11,052 nucleotides of DNA from an uncultured Paracoccaceae bacterium (GTDB lineage Bacteria; Pseudomonadota; Alphaproteobacteria; Rhodobacterales; Rhodobacteraceae), in the NCBI GenBank assembly GCA_937916485.1, contig CALFSV010000157.1, forward strand, positions 1 through 11,052, read 5' to 3'. Within the stretch, counting starts at the first letter, position 1; the number at the start of each line of letters is the position of its first letter. Positions 1-6,489 of the stretch are shown piece by piece. The notes below the pieces were generated by a model. The model was not told where the DNA came from, ran no database searches, and saw only the letters and a list, made by a program, of their open reading frames with translations. A program made the position numbers and the translations under genes.

Positions 1-138
1 GGGCCGGTCCAAAATCCTGAATCTCAAACTTAGCGATTGGGCACAGTGACCCTCTGCCACAGGTCCACGGACCGCGGTCCCAGCAAAACTAACCAACTCC
101 AACTCAGCTCTGGCAATGCCAGTAATGGGTCGACGGTG

Positions 139-156
139 CGTGGGCAAATGCCCACG
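139..156. repeat. Perfect 7-bp hairpin, loop AAAT
   Basis: CGTGGGC (139-145) pairs perfectly with GCCCACG (150-156) around the four-base loop AAAT. The stem has five to six G-C pairs and would be stable in RNA on either strand. No T run follows on either side, so a Rho-independent terminator is not supported. It could be part of an untranslated RNA or of a transcript end belonging to a gene outside the window. Confidence 0.5.
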
Positions 157-273
157 GCTCTTGGCTCCGTATTTCAACGTTAGGTATTGGGCTAAAACGG
201 TCATTCAATCAATTTGCAGAAAAGGGCCGCAACGAGCCCATTATGTGAGTTCGGTTTTCCTGCTGCGTGCGCT

Positions 274-325
274 CGCCGCGTGGAAAGTGCTGCAACTGCT
301 AAAATTATGGTGTCGCAACGCGGCG
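274..325. repeat. 8-bp GC-rich inverted repeat
   Basis: CGCCGCGT (274-281) is the exact reverse complement of ACGCGGCG (318-325), with 36 bases between the arms. It lies about 130 bases beyond the stop codon of the leftward desaturase gene, so it could fold at the 3' end of that transcript. The loop is long and no T tract follows, so a role as terminator is only a guess. Confidence 0.4.
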
Positions 326-458
326 TGAAAACCAGCCAATCATGTATAGTGCAGCGAGGATAAAAGGTCTAGCTGACAGACTGCGAGTCCAAGCCAACTT
401 AAACCTACAAATATCCAATGTGCGCTAGAGACTCTTGCGAAACCAAGCAGCTTAACAC

Positions 459-1454
459 CTAGCGATGCATTTGCCGTTTACGATTTCGGGTGCGATGCGT
501 CTCCTCTTCCGAACCATCATGATAGGTACCGAACCACTTATCCCAAGGCATTTCGGCATTGCCATAGTTGCACTCGTAATATCGGTGATGCAGTTGGTGA
601 AAGAACGCACCAAGCAGCAGGGCTTGTCGATCCCGCGTCCAGATCGCCTCGTATCCTGAATGCGAAGAGGCAGCACCCAGCATCAGCCAATAGCCCAGAA
701 ACAGCATATGTACCGGATGGCTTGGCAGGACGAAAACAATCAGGATCGCGCTGAGATATGCCAAGGCTTCGACGGGGTGCATCGACATGCCAGACCACGG
801 ACCGGTATTGACGTTCCGGTGATGCACCGAATGGACATGTTTGTAGATCGCGGGCTGATGCAAAATGAGATGCACGACGTAAAAGTGGAAACTCTGCCAC
901 AAGGCAAGCAGCGGAAACAGCAAAACGAGCCAGACGGGATGCGCGCTAAACGACAAGGTTCCGATCAATCCGTTGGCGTAGGACCAGCGCAGGAAACACT
1001 CCAAAACTGAAAGACTAGTGGCGCCAAACACCATAGAATAAAAGATGTTGTCCCATGTCTGGTAGCCAAATGCGAACAATGCGTTCTTGCGTTTGAAATA
1101 GGGGCGTGGGTCGTATTTCAGCAATTTGCCCTGCCCGTCGATCCCGTAGAACCAGTGGTGTAGGCCTCCGGCAACGATGCCCAGAAATATCCAGTTGCGT
1201 AAAAATACCCATGCCACCCAGCCAAAGCCGAGGCTTGCTTGCTCTGGTCCTACTGGTTGCAGCCAGAAGGCAACAAGAAAGGCGAGCATCAGAAAGATCG
1301 AGCGGTCCGAGAACTGTAGCCAGTTTTGCCACACCCATTTCGCCAGGGCGGCAGGTTTGGGCGGCCACAGCCAATAGGGTGCGTGCTTGACCGGTAGTTC
1401 CGGATGCCAGTGCCATTCACGGCTCATTGGTTCGGTGTCGGTTTTCTTCGTCAT
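459..1454 (-). CDS. Sterol desaturase / fatty acid hydroxylase family membrane protein
   Basis: This 331-residue integral membrane protein belongs to the di-iron fatty acid hydroxylase superfamily, whose members hydroxylate or desaturate lipids such as sterols, carotenoids, ether lipids or fatty acids. The three expected histidine clusters are visible: H190-x4-H195 (with H199 nearby), HSVHH at 208-212 and HQLHH at 286-290. They would hold two iron atoms on the cytoplasmic face. Hydrophobic segments lie at about 53-65, 76-97, 173-189, 230-243 and 249-262. The N-terminus is rich in Trp and Pro, and the C-terminus is short and basic. ATG at 1454 is preceded by AAGGTG about eight bases upstream; a second Met at residue 10 is an alternative start. 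The gene stands alone and is divergent from rpsU. The substrate cannot be read from sequence. Confidence 0.9.
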   Translation of the reverse strand: MTKKTDTEPMSREWHWHPELPVKHAPYWLWPPKPAALAKWVWQNWLQFSDRSIFLMLAFLVAFWLQPVGPEQASLGFGWVAWVFLRNWIFLGIVAGGLHHWFYGIDGQGKLLKYDPRPYFKRKNALFAFGYQTWDNIFYSMVFGATSLSVLECFLRWSYANGLIGTLSFSAHPVWLVLLFPLLALWQSFHFYVVHLILHQPAIYKHVHSVHHRNVNTGPWSGMSMHPVEALAYLSAILIVFVLPSHPVHMLFLGYWLMLGAASSHSGYEAIWTRDRQALLLGAFFHQLHHRYYECNYGNAEMPWDKWFGTYHDGSEEETHRTRNRKRQMHR

Positions 1455-1659
1455 CTAGGCTTCACCTTGTTGGCATACTGAATACTACCCTGTCTGAATG
1501 TCAGTGCGTCTTATCTAAGAGCGGCGTCCAGCACCCTGCAAACTGCCTTTCTTCTTGTTGGTGGGTAGATGTTGCAGAAAATACTATTGAGCGATTGAAA
1601 ACAGCGAGGTCTGCGGAACATCGTTGTTGCGAGGCGCAGTTTCATAAACCAAAATTATC

Positions 1660-1688
1660 TTGACAAGGTGCGGGTTCTCGCAAACCTG
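1660..1688 (+). promoter_or_regulatory. Candidate rpsU promoter
   Basis: A consensus -35 box TTGACA sits at 1660-1665. After a 17-base spacer comes AACCTG at 1683-1688, a poor match to a -10 box. Weak -10 boxes beside a good TTGAC are common at alphaproteobacterial housekeeping promoters. The position, 35 bases before the rpsU start, fits. Called from sequence pattern only. Confidence 0.45.
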
Positions 1689-1722
1689 ATTCAGGACAGT
1701 CCATAAAGGTAATGAAAACCAA

Positions 1723-1923
1723 ATGCAGGTTAGTGTTCGCGACAACAATGTCGATCAAGCTCTTCGGGTTTTGAAGAAAAAGCTACAGCGCGAAGGCGTA
1801 TTCCAAGAAATGAAACTGAAACAACATTTCGAAAAACCGTCTGAGAAAAAGGCGCGGGAAAAGGGCGAAGCAATCCGCCGTGCCCGCAAACTGGCGCGAA
1901 AAAAACTGGAACGCGAAGGGTAA
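1723..1923 (+). CDS. rpsU: 30S ribosomal protein S21
   Basis: This 66-residue protein is small-subunit ribosomal protein S21, which sits near the 3' end of 16S rRNA by the anti-Shine-Dalgarno region and helps initiation. The N-terminal [20 protein letters not shown], the central block [20 protein letters not shown] and the very basic C-terminal helix (residues 46-64, rich in Arg, Lys and Ala) match the alphaproteobacterial form at its usual length. ATG at 1723 is chosen because it begins the conserved MQVSVRDNN. The nearest Shine-Dalgarno-like stretch, AAAGGT at 1705-1710, is rather far away at 12 bases. The gene appears monocistronic, with a candidate promoter upstream and the convergent MFS gene downstream. 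I see no T-tract terminator in the 135-base gap that follows. Confidence 0.97.
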   Translation: MQVSVRDNNVDQALRVLKKKLQREGVFQEMKLKQHFEKPSEKKAREKGEAIRRARKLARKKLEREG

Positions 1924-2058
1924 CCAATCGTCCTTCTGATGAGTGTTTCATTGCTGATTGATCAGGACCGCACTGGCGGACAGACCGGTAACGCATGCGA
2001 ACCGTAGAGAGGGCGGCCCTTGATGTCATCGTTTGGGGGATCAAACTTGCGCAATATC

Positions 2059-3318
2059 TCATCCCGTGGCGTGTCGCTTAGGATCACTCGGATATAATTT
2101 TGTAGGACCTTCGACAGAGATGCGCGCCTGTCCAAGCCTTGGGTGCAGCTTATTCGCTAAAACCCAAGCCATGAGCAGCCCTGCGCCACCTGCAACGAAG
2201 ACGCCAGAGATTGGCGAAACCAGTAAGACCAGCCATGCAGCACCAGGCGTCAGGATACCCGACACATCGCGGAAGCTGGAATATATTGCGGACATTTCTG
2301 TACGCTCTGATGGCTTGACGGCAAGCAAGAAAGGCAGACCGGCGCACACGTCCAACAAGATCAGGAAAAAGGAACCAGCCATCAAGCAAACAACGGCAAT
2401 CGGCGGAGTGCCATGTGGCGCGCCAGCCACCAGGAACAAAAGCCCGGAGATCAAGAACCCAACCCTCACGGCCTTCTTGACGGACCTGCGCTGTATGAAA
2501 CGGAACATCAAAGGTGTAAGGAAGAGTGCGCCATTTGAAATCGAAAGCGCGATCCCGCCCAACTGTTCGCCCAATCCGTTTTCGAGGGCATAAATCGGAA
2601 GATACACGACATAGACCCACCATCCGCATGATCGGATCACGGCGAAGGTCCAACCTGTAATCAGACGCGGTTGTTCTGCAAATCTTCGAAAGTAAGCGAA
2701 GGGATTGGCGGGCGCTGCCCGGCTTTTGGTGATCAACTTCCCATCTCCAAGGCGCATTACGAGAAAGACAAGAAGCATCGTCAACGCAGCGCTGGCTGCA
2801 ATTAAGAATGGTGCTGGCCGCCACCAACTATATAGAAACACACCCAACGCAGGGCCAACCGTCCATCCCAATGCACTGTAGAAAAGCCGCGATGTTTCCA
2901 GCTTTCCCAGCTCTATTTTCGATACATAATCAAGCACATATGCGTTGAAGCATACAAAGGTTGTAACTGTAGCAAAGGTCGTGAACGAAAGCCCCACAAC
3001 AACTGCAGTAGGGGCTTCAAAGCACGCCAGTAGCGCTCCGATTGCAAACATTATTGTACCGGCAGCGTAGACCCACCGTCGCGGTACATAGCGAATAAGA
3101 TACGGAACAAATAAGCCAATCATCAGTGAGCTCAAACCAATGAAGAAGTAAACTTTGGACACGACGCCAACATCTTGCAGGGCTCGGTAAATTATAAGAG
3201 GAAACACCGAAATCAGTATGCCTCTGGCTATCGCTTCAGTTCCCGCCAAAACGGCGAAACCGCGAACGCTAGGCGCAGGTGCATGGCGAAGCCATTCTGG
3301 GATACGACGTTCGTGCAT
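2059..3318 (-). CDS. Major facilitator superfamily (MFS) transporter
   Basis: This 419-residue inner-membrane secondary transporter has the usual MFS length and about twelve hydrophobic segments (about 20-44, 55-76, 82-100, 104-128, 145-165, 170-190, 222-245, 253-274, 286-300, 306-330, 350-368 and 371-388). A polar central loop at 191-220 separates the two six-helix halves. The loop after helix 2 carries RYVPRRWV (76-83), a degenerate form of MFS motif A. The ends are hydrophilic and cytoplasmic. The start at 3318 is the first one in frame, but its ribosome-binding site (GAG only) is weak. It converges with rpsU and diverges from the 2OG oxygenase across about 218 bases that contain two small dyads. 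Substrate and direction of transport are unknown; drug/metabolite efflux and sugar uptake are both possible. Confidence 0.92.
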   Translation of the reverse strand: MHERRIPEWLRHAPAPSVRGFAVLAGTEAIARGILISVFPLIIYRALQDVGVVSKVYFFIGLSSLMIGLFVPYLIRYVPRRWVYAAGTIMFAIGALLACFEAPTAVVVGLSFTTFATVTTFVCFNAYVLDYVSKIELGKLETSRLFYSALGWTVGPALGVFLYSWWRPAPFLIAASAALTMLLVFLVMRLGDGKLITKSRAAPANPFAYFRRFAEQPRLITGWTFAVIRSCGWWVYVVYLPIYALENGLGEQLGGIALSISNGALFLTPLMFRFIQRRSVKKAVRVGFLISGLLFLVAGAPHGTPPIAVVCLMAGSFFLILLDVCAGLPFLLAVKPSERTEMSAIYSSFRDVSGILTPGAAWLVLLVSPISGVFVAGGAGLLMAWVLANKLHPRLGQARISVEGPTKLYPSDPKRHATG

Positions 3319-3379
3319 CAGAGCTACTCATCTGGATAATTCCATAAATGACAGGCCTCGTGTTGCTGTGCATTTCCAG

Positions 3380-3390
3380 TTGCGACGCAA
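3380..3390. promoter_or_regulatory. Possible operator, TTGCG-A-CGCAA dyad
   Basis: TTGCG (3380-3384) and CGCAA (3386-3390) form a perfect dyad around one base, in the gap between the divergent MFS and oxygenase genes. The position suits an operator for either gene. Five-base arms occur often by chance, and no second copy was seen nearby. Confidence 0.25.
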
Positions 3391-3499
3391 TGTCGTTTTT
3401 CCGCAAAACCCTCTTTCCTAAAGTATGCCGAGGCACCGAACAGACGTCGTTGAATGTAGTCGTATTTTGCCTTTTTGGTCGAAAACGTGACAGCGCTTT

Positions 3500-3512
3500 A
3501 CAGGAATCCTGT
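3500..3512. promoter_or_regulatory. Possible operator, ACAGGA-A-TCCTGT dyad
   Basis: ACAGGA (3500-3505) and TCCTGT (3507-3512) form a perfect 6-bp dyad around a single A. It lies 24 bases before the preferred start of the 2OG oxygenase. The one-base centre rules out an RNA hairpin with all pairs formed, so a protein-binding site is the likelier reading. No matching regulator is present in the window. Confidence 0.3.
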
Positions 3513-3536
3513 CGAAGCTACCCAAGACAACGGCAA

Positions 3537-4100
3537 ATGGTGGCCAAAATGATGGGCGTTCACTCTATCGAAGGCGGGTTCACACCCGAAGAATGTGATG
3601 AGATTGTCATCGCAAAGACTGTGGCCCCTGCGCGAGAAGCGTTGCTTGTCGGTCAAAACCGCGATCACAATCTACGCCGCTCTGACTTGGTGTGGCTGGA
3701 TGAAGTCGACGGCATGGGATGGGTCATGGACCGGCTTATCGACGTCGTCCGAAAATCGAATAGGGATCGGTTTGATTTTGATCTGCAAGAATTTGCAGAA
3801 AGCCCGCAAATCGCAACTTATGAAACGACGGAAGGCGGGCATTTCAAATGGCATTCGGACATTGGTGATGGGCCAGTTGCGCGTAAACGCAAGCTAACTT
3901 TGGTCGCCCAACTCAGCAAACCCGGAACCTATGACGGGGGTGATCTGGAAGTGATGCCCGGTGCGCATATCGTTGGGGCCAGTCGTGCACAGGGTTGCGT
4001 CACCATCTTTCCAAGCTTTCATTTGCATCAAGTGACGCCCGTGACCAAGGGCACTCGCCATTCATTGACTGTCTGGGCCCACGGTCCGGCATTTCGATAA
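3537..4100 (+). CDS. 2-oxoglutarate/Fe(II)-dependent oxygenase (prolyl-4-hydroxylase-like)
   Basis: This soluble enzyme of about 187 residues has the jelly-roll fold of Fe(II)/2-oxoglutarate oxygenases, which couple decarboxylation of 2-oxoglutarate to hydroxylation of a substrate. Counted from ATG 3537, the iron ligands appear as H106-x-D108 (in HFKWHSD) and H164 (in HLHQVTP). The 2-oxoglutarate-binding basic residue is probably R174, in TRHSLTVW. The segment GTYDGGDLEV before the last strands is typical of P4H/PKHD-type members. The reading frame stays open back to 3348, but the extra 63 residues hold six cysteines and look non-coding, so I choose the inner start. No good ribosome-binding site supports 3537; ATG 3549 and 3552 (after GGTGG) are equally possible. 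The gene is single, and its substrate (protein, amino acid or nucleic acid) is unknown. Confidence 0.82.
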   Translation: MVAKMMGVHSIEGGFTPEECDEIVIAKTVAPAREALLVGQNRDHNLRRSDLVWLDEVDGMGWVMDRLIDVVRKSNRDRFDFDLQEFAESPQIATYETTEGGHFKWHSDIGDGPVARKRKLTLVAQLSKPGTYDGGDLEVMPGAHIVGASRAQGCVTIFPSFHLHQVTPVTKGTRHSLTVWAHGPAFR

Positions 4101-4163
4101 TCACAAGAGGGGGCTTGGTCACATACTCGATGCAAACCTACGGGTTAAAAAAGGTCCTTTGCG

Positions 4164-4233
4164 CCGGTGACACAAATGTTGGGTTTTGACCGGGGCTATT
4201 TTGAAGATAGCGGCTCCAAACGTTCTTTGGGGC
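4164..4233 (+). promoter_or_regulatory. Structured leader: series of three stem-loops
   Basis: Three stem-loops follow one another before the small acidic gene. They are CCGGT 4164-4168 with ACCGG 4189-4193, CTATT 4196-4200 with GATAG 4206-4210, and GCTCCAAA 4213-4220 with TTTGGGGC 4226-4233 (8 bp, loop CGTTC). The last two each use one U-G pair that forms only in plus-strand RNA. No T run follows, so this is not a standard terminator. It ends 13 bases before the ribosome-binding site. It may be the 3' end of the oxygenase transcript or a control element for the next gene. Confidence 0.4.
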
Positions 4234-4246
4234 AATAACTCATTCT

Positions 4247-4253
4247 AGAGGAG
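4247..4253 (+). promoter_or_regulatory. Strong ribosome-binding site AGAGGAG
   Basis: AGAGGAG ends six bases before ATG 4260. It is among the best Shine-Dalgarno matches in the window and is the main reason to accept the short gene that follows. Confidence 0.8.
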
Positions 4254-4259
4254 TGTAGG

Positions 4260-4478
4260 ATGGATGAATTGGATGTGGACGCGCTTCGGATTTTGAAAGC
4301 TGTTGCAGAGGAATATGGGAAGGTTTTGACCCTTGACGCTGTCGATGAAGTTGATGTTTGGTCGATCGATGAGCTCGTGAGATACGGGTTAATCAGCGTC
4401 CGACAGCTTCACAACGCTGATGAGTTGACGCTGACGAACGAGGGTGAATGGTATCTGGAAAACCGACTGGGTGAGTAA
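4260..4478 (+). CDS. Small acidic protein, possible winged-helix fold
   Basis: This is a 72-residue protein of unknown function. It is very acidic: 18 Asp/Glu against 6 Lys/Arg. The pattern suggests two amphipathic helices (about 7-20 and 35-50, the second containing SIDELVRYGLISVRQL) followed by a short strand-turn-helix (ELTLTNEGEWYLENRL, 55-70). The last part resembles the wing and final helix of small winged-helix proteins, in which a leucine-threonine strand leads into Asn/Glu-Gly. Such a strong negative charge is unusual for DNA binding, so a protein-interaction role is at least as likely. The start is supported by AGAGGAG. It is 159 bases after the oxygenase on the same strand, with hairpins between them, so it may form its own transcription unit. 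It has no signal peptide, cysteines or membrane segment. Confidence 0.75.
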   Translation: MDELDVDALRILKAVAEEYGKVLTLDAVDEVDVWSIDELVRYGLISVRQLHNADELTLTNEGEWYLENRLGE

Positions 4479-4582
4479 AAAAGTAAGTTTTCTGTCTTTT
4501 CAGAAGTGGCAGCGAATTTTCGGACCAGTCGTTAAGGTGGATCACATGACTAAGGAACTGATCTAGAATGAAAATCCGAAAA
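4464..4582. repeat. Two crossing inverted repeats after the small gene
   Basis: CGACTGG (4464-4470, inside the end of the small gene) is the reverse complement of CCAGTCG (4525-4531). TTTTCGGA (4517-4524) is the reverse complement of TCCGAAAA (4575-4582). The inner arms touch at 4524/4525, so the two pairings cross as in a pseudoknot. Both loops are over 40 bases. No T tract follows. The rest of the 4479-4654 gap between convergent genes holds no gene that I can support. Confidence 0.3.
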
Positions 4583-4654
4583 CCCATTCGCCTGAATTCA
4601 AAGCCTAGGTAGCGTTTGAAGCAAGTCGCGAGGAGAGCTAAAAGCACACCCTTT

Positions 4655-5494
4655 TTAGTATTCAGCCTCAGTCAATAAAACAGCGGCCAAGCCCGACAAG
4701 ACCTTCTGCATTATGACGAAATTCGGCTTTTTGGACAGGGTCTCTTCGTCCATGTACAAACCACGGTTGACCTCAATTTGAAGGCTATGGCGTCCTTCGG
4801 CAGGCCGACCATGGCGGCGGACCAATTCAAAGCCTTTGTAAGGATCATTGATCGAAACCGTGAACCCGCAATTGCGCAAATAATTCACCACACATTTCAG
4901 TATTCTAGGGGCACAAGTCGTGCCCTCTCTGTCACTAACGACAAAATCCGGACGTGGCACCGCACCGTCCTCGGTTGTGCGGTCCCCCATGCTGGCCATT
5001 GAGTGGCAATCTATGTGAAGCACGCACCCGTGACTTGCATGCGCGGCGTCGATCAGATCAGCCAAGGCCGCATGATAGGGACGCCAGTACTCCACGATCC
5101 GCTGCGAAACCTCTGCCACGGACAATTTGCGATCATAGATCGGCCCAAGCGCCTTCATGTCCTTCCAGATCAACCCAACCCCGCGTTCCAGAGTCTTGGA
5201 TGTTGGGTTGATTGCATGCGGCCATTCGGCATCTAACATCGTCACGTCTATGTCGTCTTCGTTGCGGTTGGGATCAATGTAGCTGCGCGGGAACAACGCA
5301 TGCAGCAACGTCGCACCGTGATCGGTGACCCCAGAAAATAGCTCTTCTACATGGGCGTCCTCAGAGCGCCTGAGGATCATGCGGTCAATCGAATGGCCAA
5401 AATCATCGGGGTAGATCGAGCCGGAGTGCGGACTGTCAAAAACCAAGGACTTTGGCGTTCCTTGCGGGCGGTGAATGCGAAATGCGTCGGTCAT
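4655..5494 (-). CDS. N-formylglutamate amidohydrolase family protein
   Basis: This 279-residue cytoplasmic enzyme belongs to the N-formylglutamate amidohydrolase family. The best-known member is HutG, which releases formate from N-formylglutamate in histidine breakdown. Visible family motifs are DSPHSG (20-25), RSEDAHVEEL (43-52), YIDPNRNEDD (72-81), HIDCHSMAS (160-168) and the C-terminal GRHSLQIEVNRGLYMDE (234-250). The conserved His, Asp and Glu in these blocks are the likely metal and catalytic residues. The length is normal and no key block is missing. No other hut gene is nearby. Instead this is the last gene of a peptide-importer operon, and its ATG overlaps the stop of the upstream ATPase (ATGA). 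It therefore probably acts on the imported compound. Many family members have unproven specificity, so other N-acyl amino acids or peptides are possible substrates. Confidence 0.9.
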   Translation of the reverse strand: MTDAFRIHRPQGTPKSLVFDSPHSGSIYPDDFGHSIDRMILRRSEDAHVEELFSGVTDHGATLLHALFPRSYIDPNRNEDDIDVTMLDAEWPHAINPTSKTLERGVGLIWKDMKALGPIYDRKLSVAEVSQRIVEYWRPYHAALADLIDAAHASHGCVLHIDCHSMASMGDRTTEDGAVPRPDFVVSDREGTTCAPRILKCVVNYLRNCGFTVSINDPYKGFELVRRHGRPAEGRHSLQIEVNRGLYMDEETLSKKPNFVIMQKVLSGLAAVLLTEAEY

Positions 5495-6489
5495 GTCTGG
5501 TCCCAGAAGTGGCAGGAGGCATGCCGGCCTTCAGAAATTTTTTGAAGCTTAGGAGCCTCAGTGCGGCAAATTTCCTGTGCCAGAGGGCAGCGGGGGTTGA
5601 AGTGGCAGCCGGGGGGCGGGTCAAGGGGCGATGGTATCTCGCCTATGATAGGTTCAAAGACCCTTTGGCGTTGATCCAGTCGAAGGGCCTCGGCCAGCAG
5701 TGCTTTGGTGTAAGGGTGGCGGGGATTTGCGAAAATTTCTTCCGTTGGCGCGCTCTCGACGATACGGCCCAAATACATGATAGCGACGCGGTCTGCGATA
5801 TGCTCCACGACGCTCAGATCGTGACTGATAAACAAATACGTCAACCCAAGCTCTGTCCGCAAATCCATGAAAAGGTTAATAACCTGCGCTTGGATCGACA
5901 CATCTAGGGCGGCGATTGCTTCGTCACAGACCAGGAATTTCGGTTTCACGGCAAGCGCACGCGCGATGCCAATCCTTTGCCGCTGCCCGCCAGAGAACTG
6001 ATGCGCGTAGCGTTTCTTGAGCGATGGATCGAGACCCACCTTTTTCATGACATCATCAACATAATCCGATGTCTCCGCAGCACTCACCAGCCCGTGAATG
6101 CGCGGGGCCTCACCGATGATATCCTCAACGCGCATGCGTGGATTAAGGCTGGCAAAAGGGTCTTGAAAGATCATCTGAATGGCGAGCGTCGCTGCCCGTT
6201 TATCGGCGGCGTTCATGTCAGACAGGTCGCGCCCCTCGAACAGAATGCTGCCGTCGCTGGCCTCGTGAATACCCGCAACAACGCGGCCAAGCGTGGATTT
6301 GCCACAGCCGCTCTCGCCCACCAGACCCAACACCTCGCCCGGCGCGATTGCCAAATCGACATTATCAACGGCGTGAACGGTTTCCTCGCGGATGTTCGCA
6401 CCAAGTTTTTGCGCCAATTTGCCCGCTATATCGAGGCGTTTGGTAAAGCGTTTCGAGACGCCAGAAATTTCAAGAATGGGGTTTGTCAT
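5491..6489 (-). CDS. Peptide ABC importer ATPase, DppF/OppF type
   Basis: This 332-residue cytoplasmic ATPase powers uptake through the two permeases of this operon, as the partner of the DppD-type subunit. It shows Walker A GESGCGKS (58-65), the Q-loop in FQDPFASLNP (108-117), signature FSGGQRQR (165-172), Walker B FLVCDE (185-190), D-loop ALD (194-196) and switch H223. The residue after the catalytic Glu is Ala (DEAIAALD), where Pro is usual. A DppF-like insert of about 20 residues lies between strands 1 and 2 (17-36). The C-terminal oligopeptide-transporter domain has cysteines at 295, 301, 308 and 326 (C-x5-C-x6-C-x17-C), the pattern known to bind a [4Fe-4S] cluster in Dpp/Opp ATPases. 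GGAGGG (complement of 6495-6500) is a strong ribosome-binding site. The gene overlaps its neighbours by ATGA at both ends. Confidence 0.95.
   Translation of the reverse strand: MTNPILEISGVSKRFTKRLDIAGKLAQKLGANIREETVHAVDNVDLAIAPGEVLGLVGESGCGKSTLGRVVAGIHEASDGSILFEGRDLSDMNAADKRAATLAIQMIFQDPFASLNPRMRVEDIIGEAPRIHGLVSAAETSDYVDDVMKKVGLDPSLKKRYAHQFSGGQRQRIGIARALAVKPKFLVCDEAIAALDVSIQAQVINLFMDLRTELGLTYLFISHDLSVVEHIADRVAIMYLGRIVESAPTEEIFANPRHPYTKALLAEALRLDQRQRVFEPIIGEIPSPLDPPPGCHFNPRCPLAQEICRTEAPKLQKISEGRHASCHFWDQT

Larger units (their letters stand above)
1..458. other. Gene-free stretch with GC-rich inverted repeats
   Basis: No convincing gene lies here. A 70-codon open frame at 116-328 has no ribosome-binding site and an odd composition rich in Cys, Arg and Trp with no recognisable motif, so I do not call it. 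The stretch does hold structure: a palindrome at 69-80, a perfect 7-bp hairpin at 139-156 and an 8-bp GC-rich inverted repeat at 274-281/318-325. None is followed by a T tract in either direction, so none is a classical intrinsic terminator. The region lies 3' of the leftward desaturase gene and may contain its transcript end. I see no tRNA-like cloverleaf. Confidence 0.6.

Noticed and set aside
116..328. 70-codon open frame on the plus strand
   Set aside because: No ribosome-binding site, unusual Cys/Trp/Arg composition, and it runs through two inverted repeats. Nothing supports coding.
1427..1663. 78-codon open frame between the desaturase and rpsU genes
   Set aside because: It overlaps the start of the desaturase gene on the other strand, lacks a ribosome-binding site and resembles no known protein; it is probably promoter DNA.
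1712..1774. Short overlapping leader peptide (ATG 1712) before rpsU
   Set aside because: It is out of frame with rpsU, runs into the conserved S21 coding sequence, and nothing suggests that it is used.
1924..2058. Possible terminator or gene remnant after rpsU
   Set aside because: Only 4-5-bp stems such as CCGC/GCGG and an interrupted palindrome around 1986-2004 were seen, with no T tract and no useful reading frame.
2033..2593. 186-codon plus-strand frame antisense to the MFS gene
   Set aside because: It begins with TTG and has low-complexity Pro/Lys/Ser content; the opposite strand encodes a clear 12-helix transporter.
4393..4647. 84-codon open frame on the minus strand
   Set aside because: It runs antisense to the end of the small acidic gene and across the gap before the amidohydrolase stop, with no ribosome-binding site or motif.
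4638..4658. CTAAAA/TTTTAG hairpin as terminator of the amidohydrolase operon
   Set aside because: The stem is only six weak pairs and includes the stop codon itself; no T run follows in the direction of transcription.
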